Part shown: positions 22,195-34,500 of the stretch, one piece after another | Layout of the letters: each line of letters begins with the position of its first letter | Position numbering within the stretch: position 1 is the first letter of the stretch | Source of the DNA: Cymbidium sinense | Lineage: Eukaryota > Streptophyta > Magnoliopsida > Asparagales > Orchidaceae | Reading direction: 5' to 3' | Length of the DNA stretch: 64,000 bases | Assembly (NCBI GenBank): GCA_021442155.1 | Contig: CM038216.1 | Coordinates: 86,958,945 to 87,022,944, forward strand | Translations under genes and position numbers: made by a program | Notes under the pieces: model-generated | What the model was told of the DNA's origin: nothing | Seen by the model: only the letters and a program-made list of their open reading frames with translations | The model's database searches: none

Positions 22195-24068
22195 TTATTT
22201 TCACATTTTTGCCTAAGTTGAGTTATGGATTTGACCTCTTGCTTTTGGGTTGGCTTGGTTTTTTTAGCCTGGTGGATGTTGTCTTCTCTGCCTTGTTACT
22301 CGAGTTGCTGGTGGATAACATGGTTTTTTACTCTTGCTTTATTCTATTTTCTACACTGGTTGGTTTGTTGGCTCTCCTATTGAAGTCGAATTACTTTTTG
22401 CTAGTTTTTCATGGTTGAATGGGTGGCCTTCTTAGTGGGAACTGTTATTGTTTGTTGCCTTTCTAGGCCATTTTTTGGGGAATTTCCTGGCTACTTTTTT
22501 GGGGGTTGCCTCCCTATTCCTTATTGTTTATTGCTAGATTCTTATTTTTCCTTAGTTTTGTGTTGGGTTATTCTCTTGGGATTAGCCTTCGTTGGGTGCA
22601 TTATTTGCAACACATTTTATGTTGTAATTATGCTTCATGTTCAGTTAGTCTTTGTTGTTAGGGAAGTTTGGTTTCTTGGCTGGTCTTGGCTAGCTGCTGT
22701 TGTTGCCTTTCTATGGTGGTTGTGCTTCTTTTATACCTCTCTTGTGTGGAGCCTTGTTGGTTTTCTAGTTTTCATTGGCTGTTGGGGATTCTTCCTTTGT
22801 TGGTTACTCATGATGGGTTATTCTCTAGTGGTTGCCTTATGGTTGTTTTAGTTAGCTATTTGGTTGGAGGACTTGTAGTTATCTTTGGAATCTTGGTTGG
22901 TTGATTTTTTCCTTGTTAGTCTTTTCCTTCTTTTTGGACAATTTATTGGAGCCTTTTGTTGTGTTGGTCGAACTTTTGTTGATCCTTTTGGATTTGAATT
23001 TTTGGTTTCTAGTGGTTGGTGGCTGCCTTTGTCCCCCTTTTGTGTGGTTGTTTTGTCTTCTGATTATTTGTAATGGCTGCAGCTGATGTTTCCTTCAGTT
23101 GATGGCTTCATTTTTGAGCTATTTAGTCATTTGTGGTTGTTCACCCTTGTTAGGCTTGGTGACAGCTACTTGTTTGGACTTTGGCTTGAGGGCTCCTGTC
23201 TTGGTTTTGTTGGATATTTCTTTGTTAATTGGCATGGGCCTCGTGCTTGCTGATGGCTAGTTCTGGTTTTCCCTAGTTTGGAGCTTGGATGGTTATTTGC
23301 ATAATGGCGTTGTTGGTGTTTTGACTTTGTTCTAGCCTCCCTCTAGGTTATTGTGAATAGTCTATTGTGGTTTTTGTTTGGTGGTTTGGCTGTAAGCTAG
23401 TTGTTGGTCGGTTGCTCTTCATTTAATGGTGCAAGATCTAGAACTCTATGAACTGCTGGCCTTGGATGTTTGCTTATATCAGGTAAGCTGGCTTTGATGG
23501 CTTTGATGTTACTCACATGTTCTCTCTAGTTCGTAGCATTACATATGATTGTAACCCTTCTTTATGAAGCTTGGATGCTCATATGAATTGTTGCCCCTTG
23601 AGATGATCCTAACTGAGCCTGAGCCTTCTCTTTCTCAGCTCTCTCCATTTCCTATCTTTATCCTTATCCTTTTTAGCTATGACTTTTTCCTTTGTAGTGT
23701 TTTGTAGATTTCTTTTACAGGTTGGAACTTTATAGAGGGAATGGTCATTACTCAGCCAACCCGAGTGTTGTTGTTGAGGATCTTGCTTATTTTGCTTTCT
23801 TAAAAGAATCATGAATTATTGCTGACTCATCCTTTTACTATTTTCAGGATTTATTTTAGTCTTACTTTGTGTCATTTTCTTTTATACTTTTTAGCTGTTG
23901 TATTTGCCCTTTTGTTTTGTTTTTTTACAAATGTACTTAAATGGGGGTTTTGCTCTTTAGGTTTCTTGTAGCTCCGAGCCTAGTAGAATTTTAGAGTTTT
24001 GACCCTTTTAAGGACATTGTATCTTTTCCTTTTATTGTAATAAAATTCTAACTTTCCCAAAAAAAAAC
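22195..24068 (+). mobile_element. GT-rich insertion with poly(A) end, possibly a 5'-truncated LINE
   Basis: This 1.87 kb piece contrasts sharply with its surroundings: its plus strand is rich in G and T, with no telomeric units. It ends in TTATTGTAATAAAATTCTAA, then CTTTCCC and a run of nine A (about 24,058-24,067), after which CCCAAAA repeat resumes. A polyadenylation-like signal followed by an A run is what a retroposed sequence (plant L1-type LINE 3' end, or a processed transcript) leaves behind. The open frames (for example 22,411-22,851) are long only because the DNA is GT-rich; the predicted peptides are hydrophobic and match nothing I know. No RT motif is seen, so a truncated 3' UTR is the best reading; an old host transcript is the alternative. 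Confidence 0.45.
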
Positions 24069-24397
24069 CCAAAACCCAAAACCCAAAAACTTAAACCTAA
24101 ACCCTAATCCCTAAACCCTAAACCCTAAACCCTCAACTAGCCCTAAACCCTAAATCCAAAACCCTAAAAAGCTAAAAACCTAAACCTAAACCTTAAGCTT
24201 AAACAAAAATATAATTAAATAATAAAATGAAATAAAACTAAAACCTTAAGCTAAACCTAAACCTAAAAGAAAAATAAAAATGAAATAAACAAAAATAAAT
24301 AAATAAAAAAATAATTAATTAATTAATTAAATAAACAAAAATAAATAAATCCAAAACCCTAAACTGAAAAAATAAACCATAAAATAAAACCTAAAAG
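24069..24397 (+). repeat. CCCTAAA to A-rich repeat
   Basis: Short CCCTAAA run immediately after the poly(A) end, followed by AAATAAA sequence including an ATTAATTAATTAATTAA stretch near 24,313. It leads directly into GRP fragment 2. Confidence 0.8.
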
Positions 24398-24575
24398 TTA
24401 TGGAACAGTGTCTTTATAGTAGAGACGGTTCTAGTTATCAAAGGTTTTTTATCTGCTCTATGCGTGCACATTTTTTATCCATGTGGTCACTTATGTCGTA
24501 GAAAACTTGGTGTGTTAATTGGTTGATGAAATCGAAAAGAAGAAATGTTGAATCTGAATTTGTTTTTTGTTAATA
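24398..24575 (+). pseudogene. GRP fragment 2: 3' UTR only
   Basis: Begins at TTATGGAACAGTGTC and continues through the shared GRP 3' UTR (TAGTAGAGACGGTTCTAGTT, then GCTCTATGCGTGC, then TGGTTGATGAAATCG) to TTTTTTGTTAA. The whole protein-coding part is missing; A-rich repeat abuts the start. It is the shortest of the seven copies. Confidence 0.8.
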
Positions 24576-27500
24576 AAAATAACTACAAACCCTAAACCTT
24601 AAACAAAAACCTGAACCCTAACCCTAAACCCTAAACCCTAAAAACCAAACCCTAAACCCCAAACCCTAAACACCAAACCCTAAACACCAAACCCTAAACC
24701 CTAAACCCTAAACCCTAAACCATAAAACCCTAAACACAAACCCTAAACTATAACCCTAAACCCTAAACCACAGGCTCCAAACCCACCAAAACCCAAAACC
24801 ACTCAAGCCTACCACCTCTGGGCCTACAACCATCCCTACCACCCTAATACCACCTCCCTCCACTAAATCCTAACACCCTAAACTGAATTGAGCTAAACCA
24901 TAAAGCTAAACACTAAACACCTGTACCTCCCACCTACCTACCTAAACCATAAACCCAAAATCCTCCAAAACCCAAACCATAAACCTAAAGCATAAACCCT
25001 AAAACCATCCCAAACCTAAACTAAATTCTAAAATTAAAACCTAAACCTAAATAAAATAAAATAAAACCTAAACTAAACATAAAATAAACCTAAAAATAAT
25101 TTAAATTAAACTAATAAAAATAAACTAAAATAAAATAAATAAAACTTAAACTAATTTAAAAAATAAAATAAACCTAAGAATAAAAAACCTAAATAAAATA
25201 AAAACTAAATAAAATAAAATAAACCTAAAATAAAAATAAAATCAAATAGACCACCACTTTGGGCCTAAACCCTAAACATTAAATCCTAAACCACCCTAAA
25301 CTCTAAGCCCTAAATGTTAAAACTACAACCCTAAACCCTTAACCTAAAAACCACAACCCCCCAAACTAAACTTTAACTTAAACCACCTTAAACCCAGATC
25401 CCACCCTAAATCCTTCACACTCTTGTGACTAATTTTGACCTAACCCTAAACCTCTAAACCCACTTGAAACCTAAACCCTACCCCCAGACCTACCCTCTAA
25501 ACCTCCTCCACTAACTAGGCTAAATTCTATAAACCCTAAACCATGGTGTGCCCTGAGCCCTGACCCTAAACCTCAAATCTAAACCTAAATCACCCTAAAC
25601 CCTAAGGCCCTGGGCCCTAAACCTAAACTCTAAACCACAGGCCCTAAACCTAAACCTACCTTGACATGAAAACATAAAAGCATAAACCCAAAATACTAAA
25701 CCTAAAATTAAAATAAACTTAAATAAAATAATAAAATAAAATAAATTAAAATAATTAAAAAATAAACCTAATAAACTTAAACTTACTGGTTTACTTAATT
25801 TAAAAAACCCTAAACCCTAAACTATAAACCCTAAATCCTAAACCCTAAATCCTAAACCCTGAACCCTAAACCCTAAATCATAAACCCTAAACCTTAAACC
25901 ATAAACACTAAACCCTAAAGCCTAATCACTAAACCCTAAACTGAAACCCTAATCCCCAAAACCCTAAACCCTAAAACACAAAACCCTAAACCTTAAAAAC
26001 TTAAAAACCAAAACCTAAACTAAATAAATACTAAAAATAAAATAAATAAGAAAACTTAAACCTAAATAAAATAAAAAAATAAAATAAAATAAAAACCTAA
26101 ACAAAAACCAAAACCTAAACCTAAAAATGATATAAAAATAAAAATAAAACCTAAAAAAAAATAAAAATAAAACTAAATGTAAAATAAAAATAAAATAAAC
26201 GTAAAATAAAATAAAATAAAACCTAAATAAAATACTTAAACCTTAAACCCTAAACCTTACCACCCACCTTAAATTAGGCCCTAAACCTAAGCCACACTAA
26301 ACCCTTAAACCCTAATCCCTAAAACTCAAAACCCTAAACCCTTAACCCCCCTACATCCCTAAACATTAAACCATAAACTATAAATCTTAAACTTTAAAGC
26401 CTAAACAACCATAAACTGAAAGGCCTAAAACCTAAACCCAAACCTAACCCTATACACTAAAACCCTAAACCTAAAGCCTAAACACTAAACTCTAAATCCT
26501 CAAACCCTAACCCTAAACCCTAAACCCAAAGCATTAAACATTATACCTTAAACTTAAACTTTAAACTTAAACTTAAACCTGAAATCTTAAACTTAAACCT
26601 TAAAATCGTGGATGGTGGTTGAGAAAACCCTAAAACCTTAACCCATAAACCCTAATAATAAAAAATAAACTTAAATAAAATTAAAATAAATAATATAAAC
26701 TAAAATAAATAAAAAATAAAGTAAATAAACCCCAATCCCTAAACAATGAATCCTAAACTGTAAACCCTAAACTCTAAAAATAACCCTAAACCCAAAACTC
26801 TAAACCCTAAATCCTGACTAAAGCCTTAAATGACCAAACCCTACACACTTAACCTAAAACTATCCCAAACTATAAACCTGACCTAAACCCAAGAACCCTA
26901 AACCATCCCTAAATTCAACCCTATAATAACCTCAAACCCAAAACCCTAAACCCTAATAATACCCACCCACCCTAAACCATGGAAATCCTAAACTACCCTA
27001 AACCCTAAACTTGACCTTAAAGCTAAACACTAAACCCTAAACCAAATCCTAACCTCCTAAACCCTAAAATCATAAACCCTAAAACCCTAAACCCTAAACT
27101 CTAAACCCTAAAAATGAATAAACAAAAATAAATAACATAAAATATATAAATAAATAAATGAACTTTAACAAAAATAAAATAAAATAATAAAATGAAATAA
27201 AATTAAAATCTTAAGCTTAACTTAAACCTAAAAAGAAAATAAATTTAAAAATAATAAAAAAAATAAAACCTACACTAAAATTAATAAAATAAAAATAAAA
27301 ATTAAAATATAAAACCTTAAGTAAATAAACATAAACCTCTAAAATAAAAAAATCAAATTAAAAAAAAATGTAAACCAAAACTTAAACATAAAAAAAATAA
27401 AATAAAATAAAATAAGTATAAAATAAATATAAAATAAATATAAACCTAAACTAAACTAAAAAATAAAATTAACCTAAGAATAAAAAACCAAAATAAAATA

Positions 27501-30171
27501 AAAACTAAATGTAAAATAAAAATAAAATAAACCTAAATTAAAATAAATAATAAATAATAAATCTAAACCTTAAACCCTAAACCCTAAACCCTAAACCTTA
27601 TACCTGACCCTAAACCAACTAAACCACATTAAACCCTAAACTAAACTAAACCCTAATCCTAAACTCTAAATCCACCAAATACTGGACCCTCTCTAAACCC
27701 TAAACCCTAAACCTCTTCCCACACCCTAAACCCTAACCTTCCACCCTAGCATAAACCATAAACCCTTAAACCCTAAACCCCCACCCAACTGACCTTCCCA
27801 CACTAAACCTTGACTAAATAAATCAATAATCCTGGGCCCTAAACCCTAAACCACTTCCCTAAACCCTAAACCCTAAACTAACTCCTTAACTACCTAAATC
27901 CTAAAATAAAAATAAATCTAAATAAAATAAATAAAATAAATTAAAATAAAATAAACTAAATAAACTTAAACATCTGGTTTACTTTTTAAAAAAAATCCTA
28001 AACCCCCTAAACCCCTAAATCATCTAAATCCAAAACCCCTAAACTCATCCCTAAACCTAAACCACTAAACCACATCCCCAAAACCCTAAGCCCTAAAACC
28101 TATAACCCAACCTAAAAAAAAAAAACCAAAAAACCTAGTAAATAAATTTTGAAAATAAAATAAATAAAAAACCTAAACCTAAATAAAATAAAAAATAAAA
28201 TAAAATAAAAACCTAAACTTGAAAATGATATAAAATAAACTAACAAAAATAAAATAAAATAAAATAAATAAAACCAAAACTAAATTAAAAAAATAAAATA
28301 ATCCTAAGAATAGAAAACCTAAATAAAATAAAAATAAAATCTAAACTAAAAATTAAATAAAACCTAAAATAAAATAAAATAGATAATAACTAAACTAAAC
28401 TCCCCACCTAAACTTTTAAATCATACCACCCTGACTTTTAACCCTAAACCTAACCCTCCTTAACCTAAACCCTCCACACCTCTACCCTAAACCACTAAAC
28501 TACTTTAAATCTTAAACCCACCCTAAACCTCTTTAAATCCTAAACCCTAACCTAAACACTAAAAACAAACTAAACCTCAAACCCTGGACTTTAAACCCTA
28601 AACCCAAACCCTAAACCTTCCTAAACTAAAACCCTCTAGAGCTAACACTAACCTAAACACTAAACCCTAACCCTAAACCCTAAACCTAAAGCATTAACCT
28701 AAACCTTGTGCCTTAAACTTAAACTTTAAACTTACACAAATCTTAAACTTAAACCTTAAACAGATGATTAGATTGAGGAAAAAAACCTTAAAATCTTAAC
28801 CCCTAAGACCTAATAATTAAAAATAAACTTAGATAAAAATAAAATAAGTAAAATAAACTAAAATAACTAAAAAATAGACTAAATAAACCGTAATCCCTAA
28901 ACGCTGAATCCTAAACCCTAAACCCTAAATCCTAAACCCTAAACTCTAGAAGTAACCCTAAACCCTAAATGCTAAATGAACCCACAACCACCCACTTTCC
29001 CAAACATACAATCCCAAACTATAAACCTACAACCCTAAACCCTAAAGATCCCTAAATCATCAAACCCTAAATTCTAAACCCTAAATAATCCTAAACCCTC
29101 AAACCTTAAATAATCCTAAACCCTCAAACCCTAAACCCTAAAACCCACTAACCTCTCCTAACACTTAACCTCCACAAACCCTAAAACCTTAAACCCTAAA
29201 GCCTAAACACTAAACCCTAAACCCTAAATCCTAACCTTAAACCCTAAACCCTATAATCATAAACCCTAAAATCCTAAACCCTAAACCATAAAAATGAAAT
29301 AAATAAAAATAAATAAAATAAAATAAATAAATAAATAAAGTTAAACAAAAATTAAAAAAATAATAAAATGAAATAAAACTAAAACCTTAAGCTTAACTTA
29401 AACCTCAAAAGAAAATAAAAAAAATAAAAAATGAAATTAAAATAAAATGAAATAAAAACCTAAAATAAACTAAAAAAATAAAAAATCAAAATAAAATAAA
29501 AACTAAAAACCTAAAAACCTTAAGCTAAACTAAATAAAAAAAACATAAACATTAAATTAAAAAAAATAAACTTAAATAATAAAAATAAATAAATAAAATA
29601 AAATAAAATAAACTAAACTACTAAAAATAAAATAAATATAAAATAAATATAAACCTAAACTAAATTAAAAAATAAAATTCACCTAAGAATAAAAAACCAA
29701 AATAAAATAAAAACTAAATGTAAAATAAAAATAAAATAAACCTAAAATAAAATAAAAACAAAATAAAAAATCTAAACCTTAAACCCTAAAACCTTAAAAC
29801 TAAAAAATTCCTAACTAAACCCTAAACCTACAACCCTAAACCCAAAACCCTAAAAACCCTTAACCTTAAACCCTAAACCCTAAAACCCTAAACCCTAAAA
29901 CCTAAACCCTAAACTAACCCTAATCCCTAAATTCTAAATCCCCCTATAACCCTAAATACTAAACACTAAACCTACAGCCCTGAACCCTAAACCTTAAATC
30001 TACTACCTTAAACCCTAAACCCTAAACCCTAACCCTAAATCCTAAAACCCTAAGCATAAACAATAAACCCTAAACCCCATACCCTAAACTTAAACCTAAA
30101 GTAACTAAATAAATTAAAAAATAAACCTAAACCCTAAAACCTAAAAAATCTAAACCTAAACCTAAACCCTA
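24576..30171 (+). repeat. Alternating CCCTAAA, C-rich degenerate and A-rich blocks
   Basis: CCCTAAA at 24,590-24,770; C-rich degenerate telomeric sequence with CCACC, CCCTGG and CCCTGA variants at 24,770-25,020 and 25,250-25,680; A-rich at 25,020-25,250 and 25,680-25,790; boundary box with TGGTTTACTTAATTT at 25,788-25,802; similar alternation to 30,171, with a further box-like TGGTTTACTTTTTAAA near 27,974. Near 26,605 and 28,760 there are two short related non-telomeric islands (GATGGTGGTTGAG and GATGATTAGATTGAGG), probably last traces of older inserts. No gene seen. Confidence 0.7.
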
Positions 30172-30632
30172 AGAATGGAAGAACCATGGCGTGAACATCA
30201 CTCAACGATCAGTCTGGAGTGGGCTAACGAGGAGATAGTTATCCAAATGGTGGGGATGGAGGTCTGGTGGATATGGAGGTAGTGGTTAGTGCAATGGTGG
30301 TTCCAGAGGTAGGAGGAGCCACGGAGGTTGCAACAAAGGTGGTGGCAGGGGAACAGATCAAGGATATGATGGTGGATCCAACTACTCAAGAGGCTGGGGT
30401 GGTTTTGATGGGAACTGGATTAACTGAATAATGGTCAACCCGATCTGCTGCTTATGGAACTATGTCATTATAATAGAGATGGTTCTAGTTATCTAGAGTT
30501 TCTAATTTGCTCTATGTGTGCTCTTATTTTATCTATGTTGTCGCTTGTGTCTTAGATAACTTGGTGTGTTACTTGGTTGATGAAACTGAAAAGAAAAAAA
30601 TATTGAATCTAAATTTGTTCTCTGTTAAAACA
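30172..30632 (+). pseudogene. GRP fragment 3: last-exon coding part and 3' UTR
   Basis: Starts at AAGAATGGAAGAACC, the same 5' breakpoint as fragment 5. The coding part corresponds to the end of the RRM (MNGKN.DGRNITVNQA in the best copies; disrupted here) and the glycine-rich tail: in one frame it ends GYDGGSNYSRGWGG, FDGNW and a stop-like GATTAA. The 3' UTR follows to CTCTGTTAAAACAAACC. Frameshifts scatter the frame. The copy lies between CCTAAA repeat and CCCTAAA repeat without any other flanking gene sequence. A 63-codon minus-strand frame over it is a by-product of the glycine codons. Confidence 0.8.
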
Positions 30633-31592
30633 AACCAAAAACACTAAACCCTAAACAAAATCTTGAACCCTAAACCCTAAACCCTAAAAATTCTAAACCC
30701 TAAACCCTAAACCCTAAACCCTAAACCCTAAAACATTAAACCCTAAACCCTAAACTCTAAACCCTAAACCCTAAACCTTAAACCCCAAACCCTAAATGAC
30801 AAACCCTAAACCCAAAACTTGAAACCATAAATTAACTATAAACCCTAAACCCAAAGCCCAAAAAAGTTAAAAATTAAACTTAAACAAAATAAAACCTAAA
30901 AATAAATAAATAAAAAAAATCTAAACAAAAAATAATGAAAAAATTAAATAAAATTAAAACATAAACTTAGACCTAAACCTAAACCTAAACCATAAAATAA
31001 AATAAAATAAAATAAAAACTAAACTGAACTAAAATAAATAAAAAGCTAAACTAAATTAAAAAAATTAAAAACCTAAATAAAATAAAAACTAAACCAAAAA
31101 TAAAAATAAAATAACCCTAAAATAAAACTAAATAAAAACTTAAACCTAAAAAATAAAACCCTAAACTAAAAAAAACCTAAACCTAAAATAAAATTAAAAT
31201 AAACCAAAATCTAAACTAAAATAAACTAAACTAAAATAAATAAAACCTAAATTTAAACCTAAAATAAACTAAACTAAACCAAATAAAAAAATAAACTGAT
31301 AATAAACCTAAACCTAAACTAAAATATAAAACCTAAAAATAGACCTAAATTAAAAACTTAAAACATAAACCATAGAAAAAAACCTAAACCTATAAAATAA
31401 AAGAAAAATAAACCTAAACCAAAAAATAAACTAAAATAAAATACCTAAACTAAAATAAATAAAATAAAAATTAATAAACAAACCTAAATAAAAATAAAAA
31501 AAACTTAAATATATATAGAAATAATATAAACTAAAATAAACAAAAAATAAACTAAATAAACCTAAACCTACTAGTTTACTTAATTTTAAAAA
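30633..31592 (+). repeat. Macrosatellite unit: CCCTAAA, A-rich, boundary box
   Basis: CCCTAAA at 30,640-30,850 including perfect runs (30,690-30,730), then about 700 bases of A-rich sequence, then the box CTACTAGTTTACTTAATTTT at 31,568-31,587, preceded by ACTAAATAAACCTAAAC. This is one of the clearest examples of the unit order after a GRP fragment. Confidence 0.82.
31551..31588 (+). repeat. Boundary box of the macrosatellite (reference copy)
   Basis: ACTAAATAAACCTAAACCTA followed by CTAGTTTACTTAATTTT. Related boxes lie at about 13,362, 14,318, 19,270, 21,878, 25,788, 27,974, 32,590, 33,300, 33,877, 34,257, 34,967, 36,095, 37,151, 39,731, 55,970, 56,051 and 59,434. Each sits at the change from A-rich sequence to the next block. 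The non-telomeric core is the only conserved part besides the GRP fragment. Confidence 0.75.
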
Positions 31593-34500
31593 TTAAAAAA
31601 AATTAAAAAAACTCTAACTCTAAACCCTAAATCCTAAAACTAACCCTAAACCCTAAACCCTAAACTCCAAAACCCAAAACCCTAATCCCTAAACCCTAAA
31701 CTGTAAACCCTAAACCCTAAAACATACAACCTAAAACCTTAAACCCTAAACCCTAAACACTAAATCCAAAACCTTATACCCTAAAAACCTAAAAACCTAA
31801 ACCAAAATTAAATAAAACTTTGAAAATAAAATAATTAAAAATTTTAAACATAAATAAATGAAAAAGTATAATAAAATTAAAACTTAAACTAATACCAAAA
31901 CCTAAACCTAAACCTAAAAATAAAATAAAATAAAAAATAAATACTAAACTAAAATAAAATAAATAAAAACCTAAATTAACCTAATAAAACTAAACCTAAA
32001 AATAAAAAGCCAAAATAGAATATAAAGTAAACGAAAAATAAAAATAAAATATACCTAAAATAAAATAAAATAAAAACTAAATTAAAAACTAAACCTAAAA
32101 AATAAACCTAATAAATATAACCTAAAAATATATAAAAAATAAAACCTAAACCCTAAACTAAAAAAAAACCTAAACCTAAAGTAAATATAAAATAAGCCTA
32201 AACCTAAACTAAAATAAATAAAACTGAAACCTAAACCTAAAATAAACTAAACCTAAACCTATACCTAAACTAATAAAATAAAATAAATTAAAAATAAACC
32301 TAAGCCTAAGCTAAAAAATAAAACTTAAACCCAAAACCTAAAAAAATTAAATAAAAACCTAAACCTAGACTTAAAAATAAAAAACTAAATTAAATCCTAA
32401 AAAAAGAAAAAAATAAACTAAAAAATAAACCTAAACCTAAACCTAATCTTAAAAAATAAACTAAAATAAAAAAATAAATAAAAATAAATAAACCTATAAT
32501 AAATAAACTAAACTAAATAAAAATAAAAATAAGCCTAAATAAAAAAATAAAATAAACTAAAATAAATAAAAAATAAACTAAATAAACCTAAACCTACCAG
32601 TTTACTTAATTTTAAATAAAATAAAAAAAAAATAAAGATATCCCTAACCCTAAACCGCGAACCCTAAAACTAACCCCTAATCCCTAAAACCATAAATCCT
32701 AAACCCTAAACCCTAAACCCTAAACCTTAAACCCAAAACTCTAAAACCTTAAACCCTAAACCCTAAACCCTACAACCCGAAACCCTAAACCCTAAACCCT
32801 AAACCCCAAACCCTAAACCTAAACCCTAAACCCTAAACACTAAATAATAAAAACCTAAAAACCTAAACTTAAACTAAATAAAACCTAAAAATAAAAAAAT
32901 AAAAATAAAATAAAATAAATAAAAACCTAAACTAAACTTATAAATAAAATAAACCAAAAAAAAACCAAAATAAAATAAAAACTAAACGTGAAAGAAAAAT
33001 ATAATAAACTAAAAATAAAAACCTAAAACCTAAACCTAAAAAATTAAATAAAAACCTAAACTTAGACCTAAAAATAAAAAGTAAAACCTAAACATAAAAA
33101 ATAAAATAAAAATAAATCTTAACTAAAAAGTAAACATAAACAAAAACCTAAACCTAAAAAATAAACTAAAATAGAAAACTTAAACTTAAATAAATAAACC
33201 TAAAATAAATAAAATAAACTAAATAAGAAAATAAACCAAAATATAAAGAAAAAATAAAATTAATTGAATAAATAAAAAATAAATGAAATAAACCTAGACC
33301 TAGCTGTATACTTAATTTAAAAAAATCCTAAACTCTAAACCATAAAAACCTTAACCTAAACTAAATAATACCTAAAAATAAAATAAATAAATAAACCTAA
33401 ACATAAATAAATTAAAATAAAAACTTAAACAAAAACCAAATTCTGAACTTAAACTTAAACCTAAACCTAAACCTAAAAACTAATTAAAAACTTAAACCTA
33501 AAAAATAAACCTAAATCCTAAAATAAGAAAAACCTAAGCCTAAAATAAAAATAAAATAAACAAAATAAAATAAACCTAAACCTAAACTAATGTAAATAAA
33601 ACCTAAAATCAGCTAAACCTAAACCTAAACTAAATAAAGTAAAATAAACTAAAAATAAACCTAAACCCAAACTAAAAAATAAAACCTAAAATTAAACTTA
33701 AAATAAAAACTTAAAACCTAAACCTAAAAAAATATAATAAATACCTAAACCTAAAAAATAAACTAAAATGAAAAACCTAAATTAAAATAAATAAACTATA
33801 TACTAAATAAAAATAAAAATAAAAGAAAAAAATATAAACTAAACAAATAAAAAATAAACTAAATAAACTGAAACATACGAGTTTACTTAATTTAAATAAA
33901 ATAAAAAAAAAGAAAAAAATAAAGAAAAAAAGCCCTAACTCTAAACCCCAAACCCTAAAACTAACCTTAAATCCTAAAACCTAAACCAAATACCTAAACC
34001 TAAAAAAATAAAATAAAAACCTAAACCTAAACTTAAACATAAAAAAATAAATCCTAACCATAAAAAATAAAATAAAACTAAAACTAAACTAAAACATAAA
34101 CATAAACCTAAACCTAAACCTAAAAAAGAAACTAAAATTAAAAACCTAGACTAAAATAAATAAATAAACTAAATATAAATAAAAAATAAACCTAATTAAA
34201 AAAAAAAAATAAAATAAACTAAATAAATAAAAAATAAACTAAATAAACCTAAAACTATCGGTTGACTTGCTTTAAAAAAAAACCTAAACCCTAAACCCTA
34301 AATCCTAAACCCTAAATGCTAAACCTTAAACCCTAAAATTAACCATAAACCTACACTAAATAAACAATACCCTAAAAACTAAAAATATTAACCTAAAATA
34401 AATAGAATTTAATAATAAAATAAATAAATAAACCTAAATCTAAATAAAATAGAATAAAAACCTAAACTAAACCCTATACCTGATCCTAAATCTAAACCTA

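Noticed and set aside
22209..23086. Several hydrophobic ORFs (69-146 codons) as membrane-protein genes
   Set aside because: The DNA is GT-rich, so Phe, Leu, Val, Trp and Cys codons dominate any frame and stops are rare; frames overlap each other, no start context or homology is recognisable, and the segment has a retroposed end.
23609..23812. 67-codon Lys-rich minus-strand ORF
   Set aside because: Short, no recognisable domain, and antisense to the poly(A)-ended insertion; kept only as part of that insertion.
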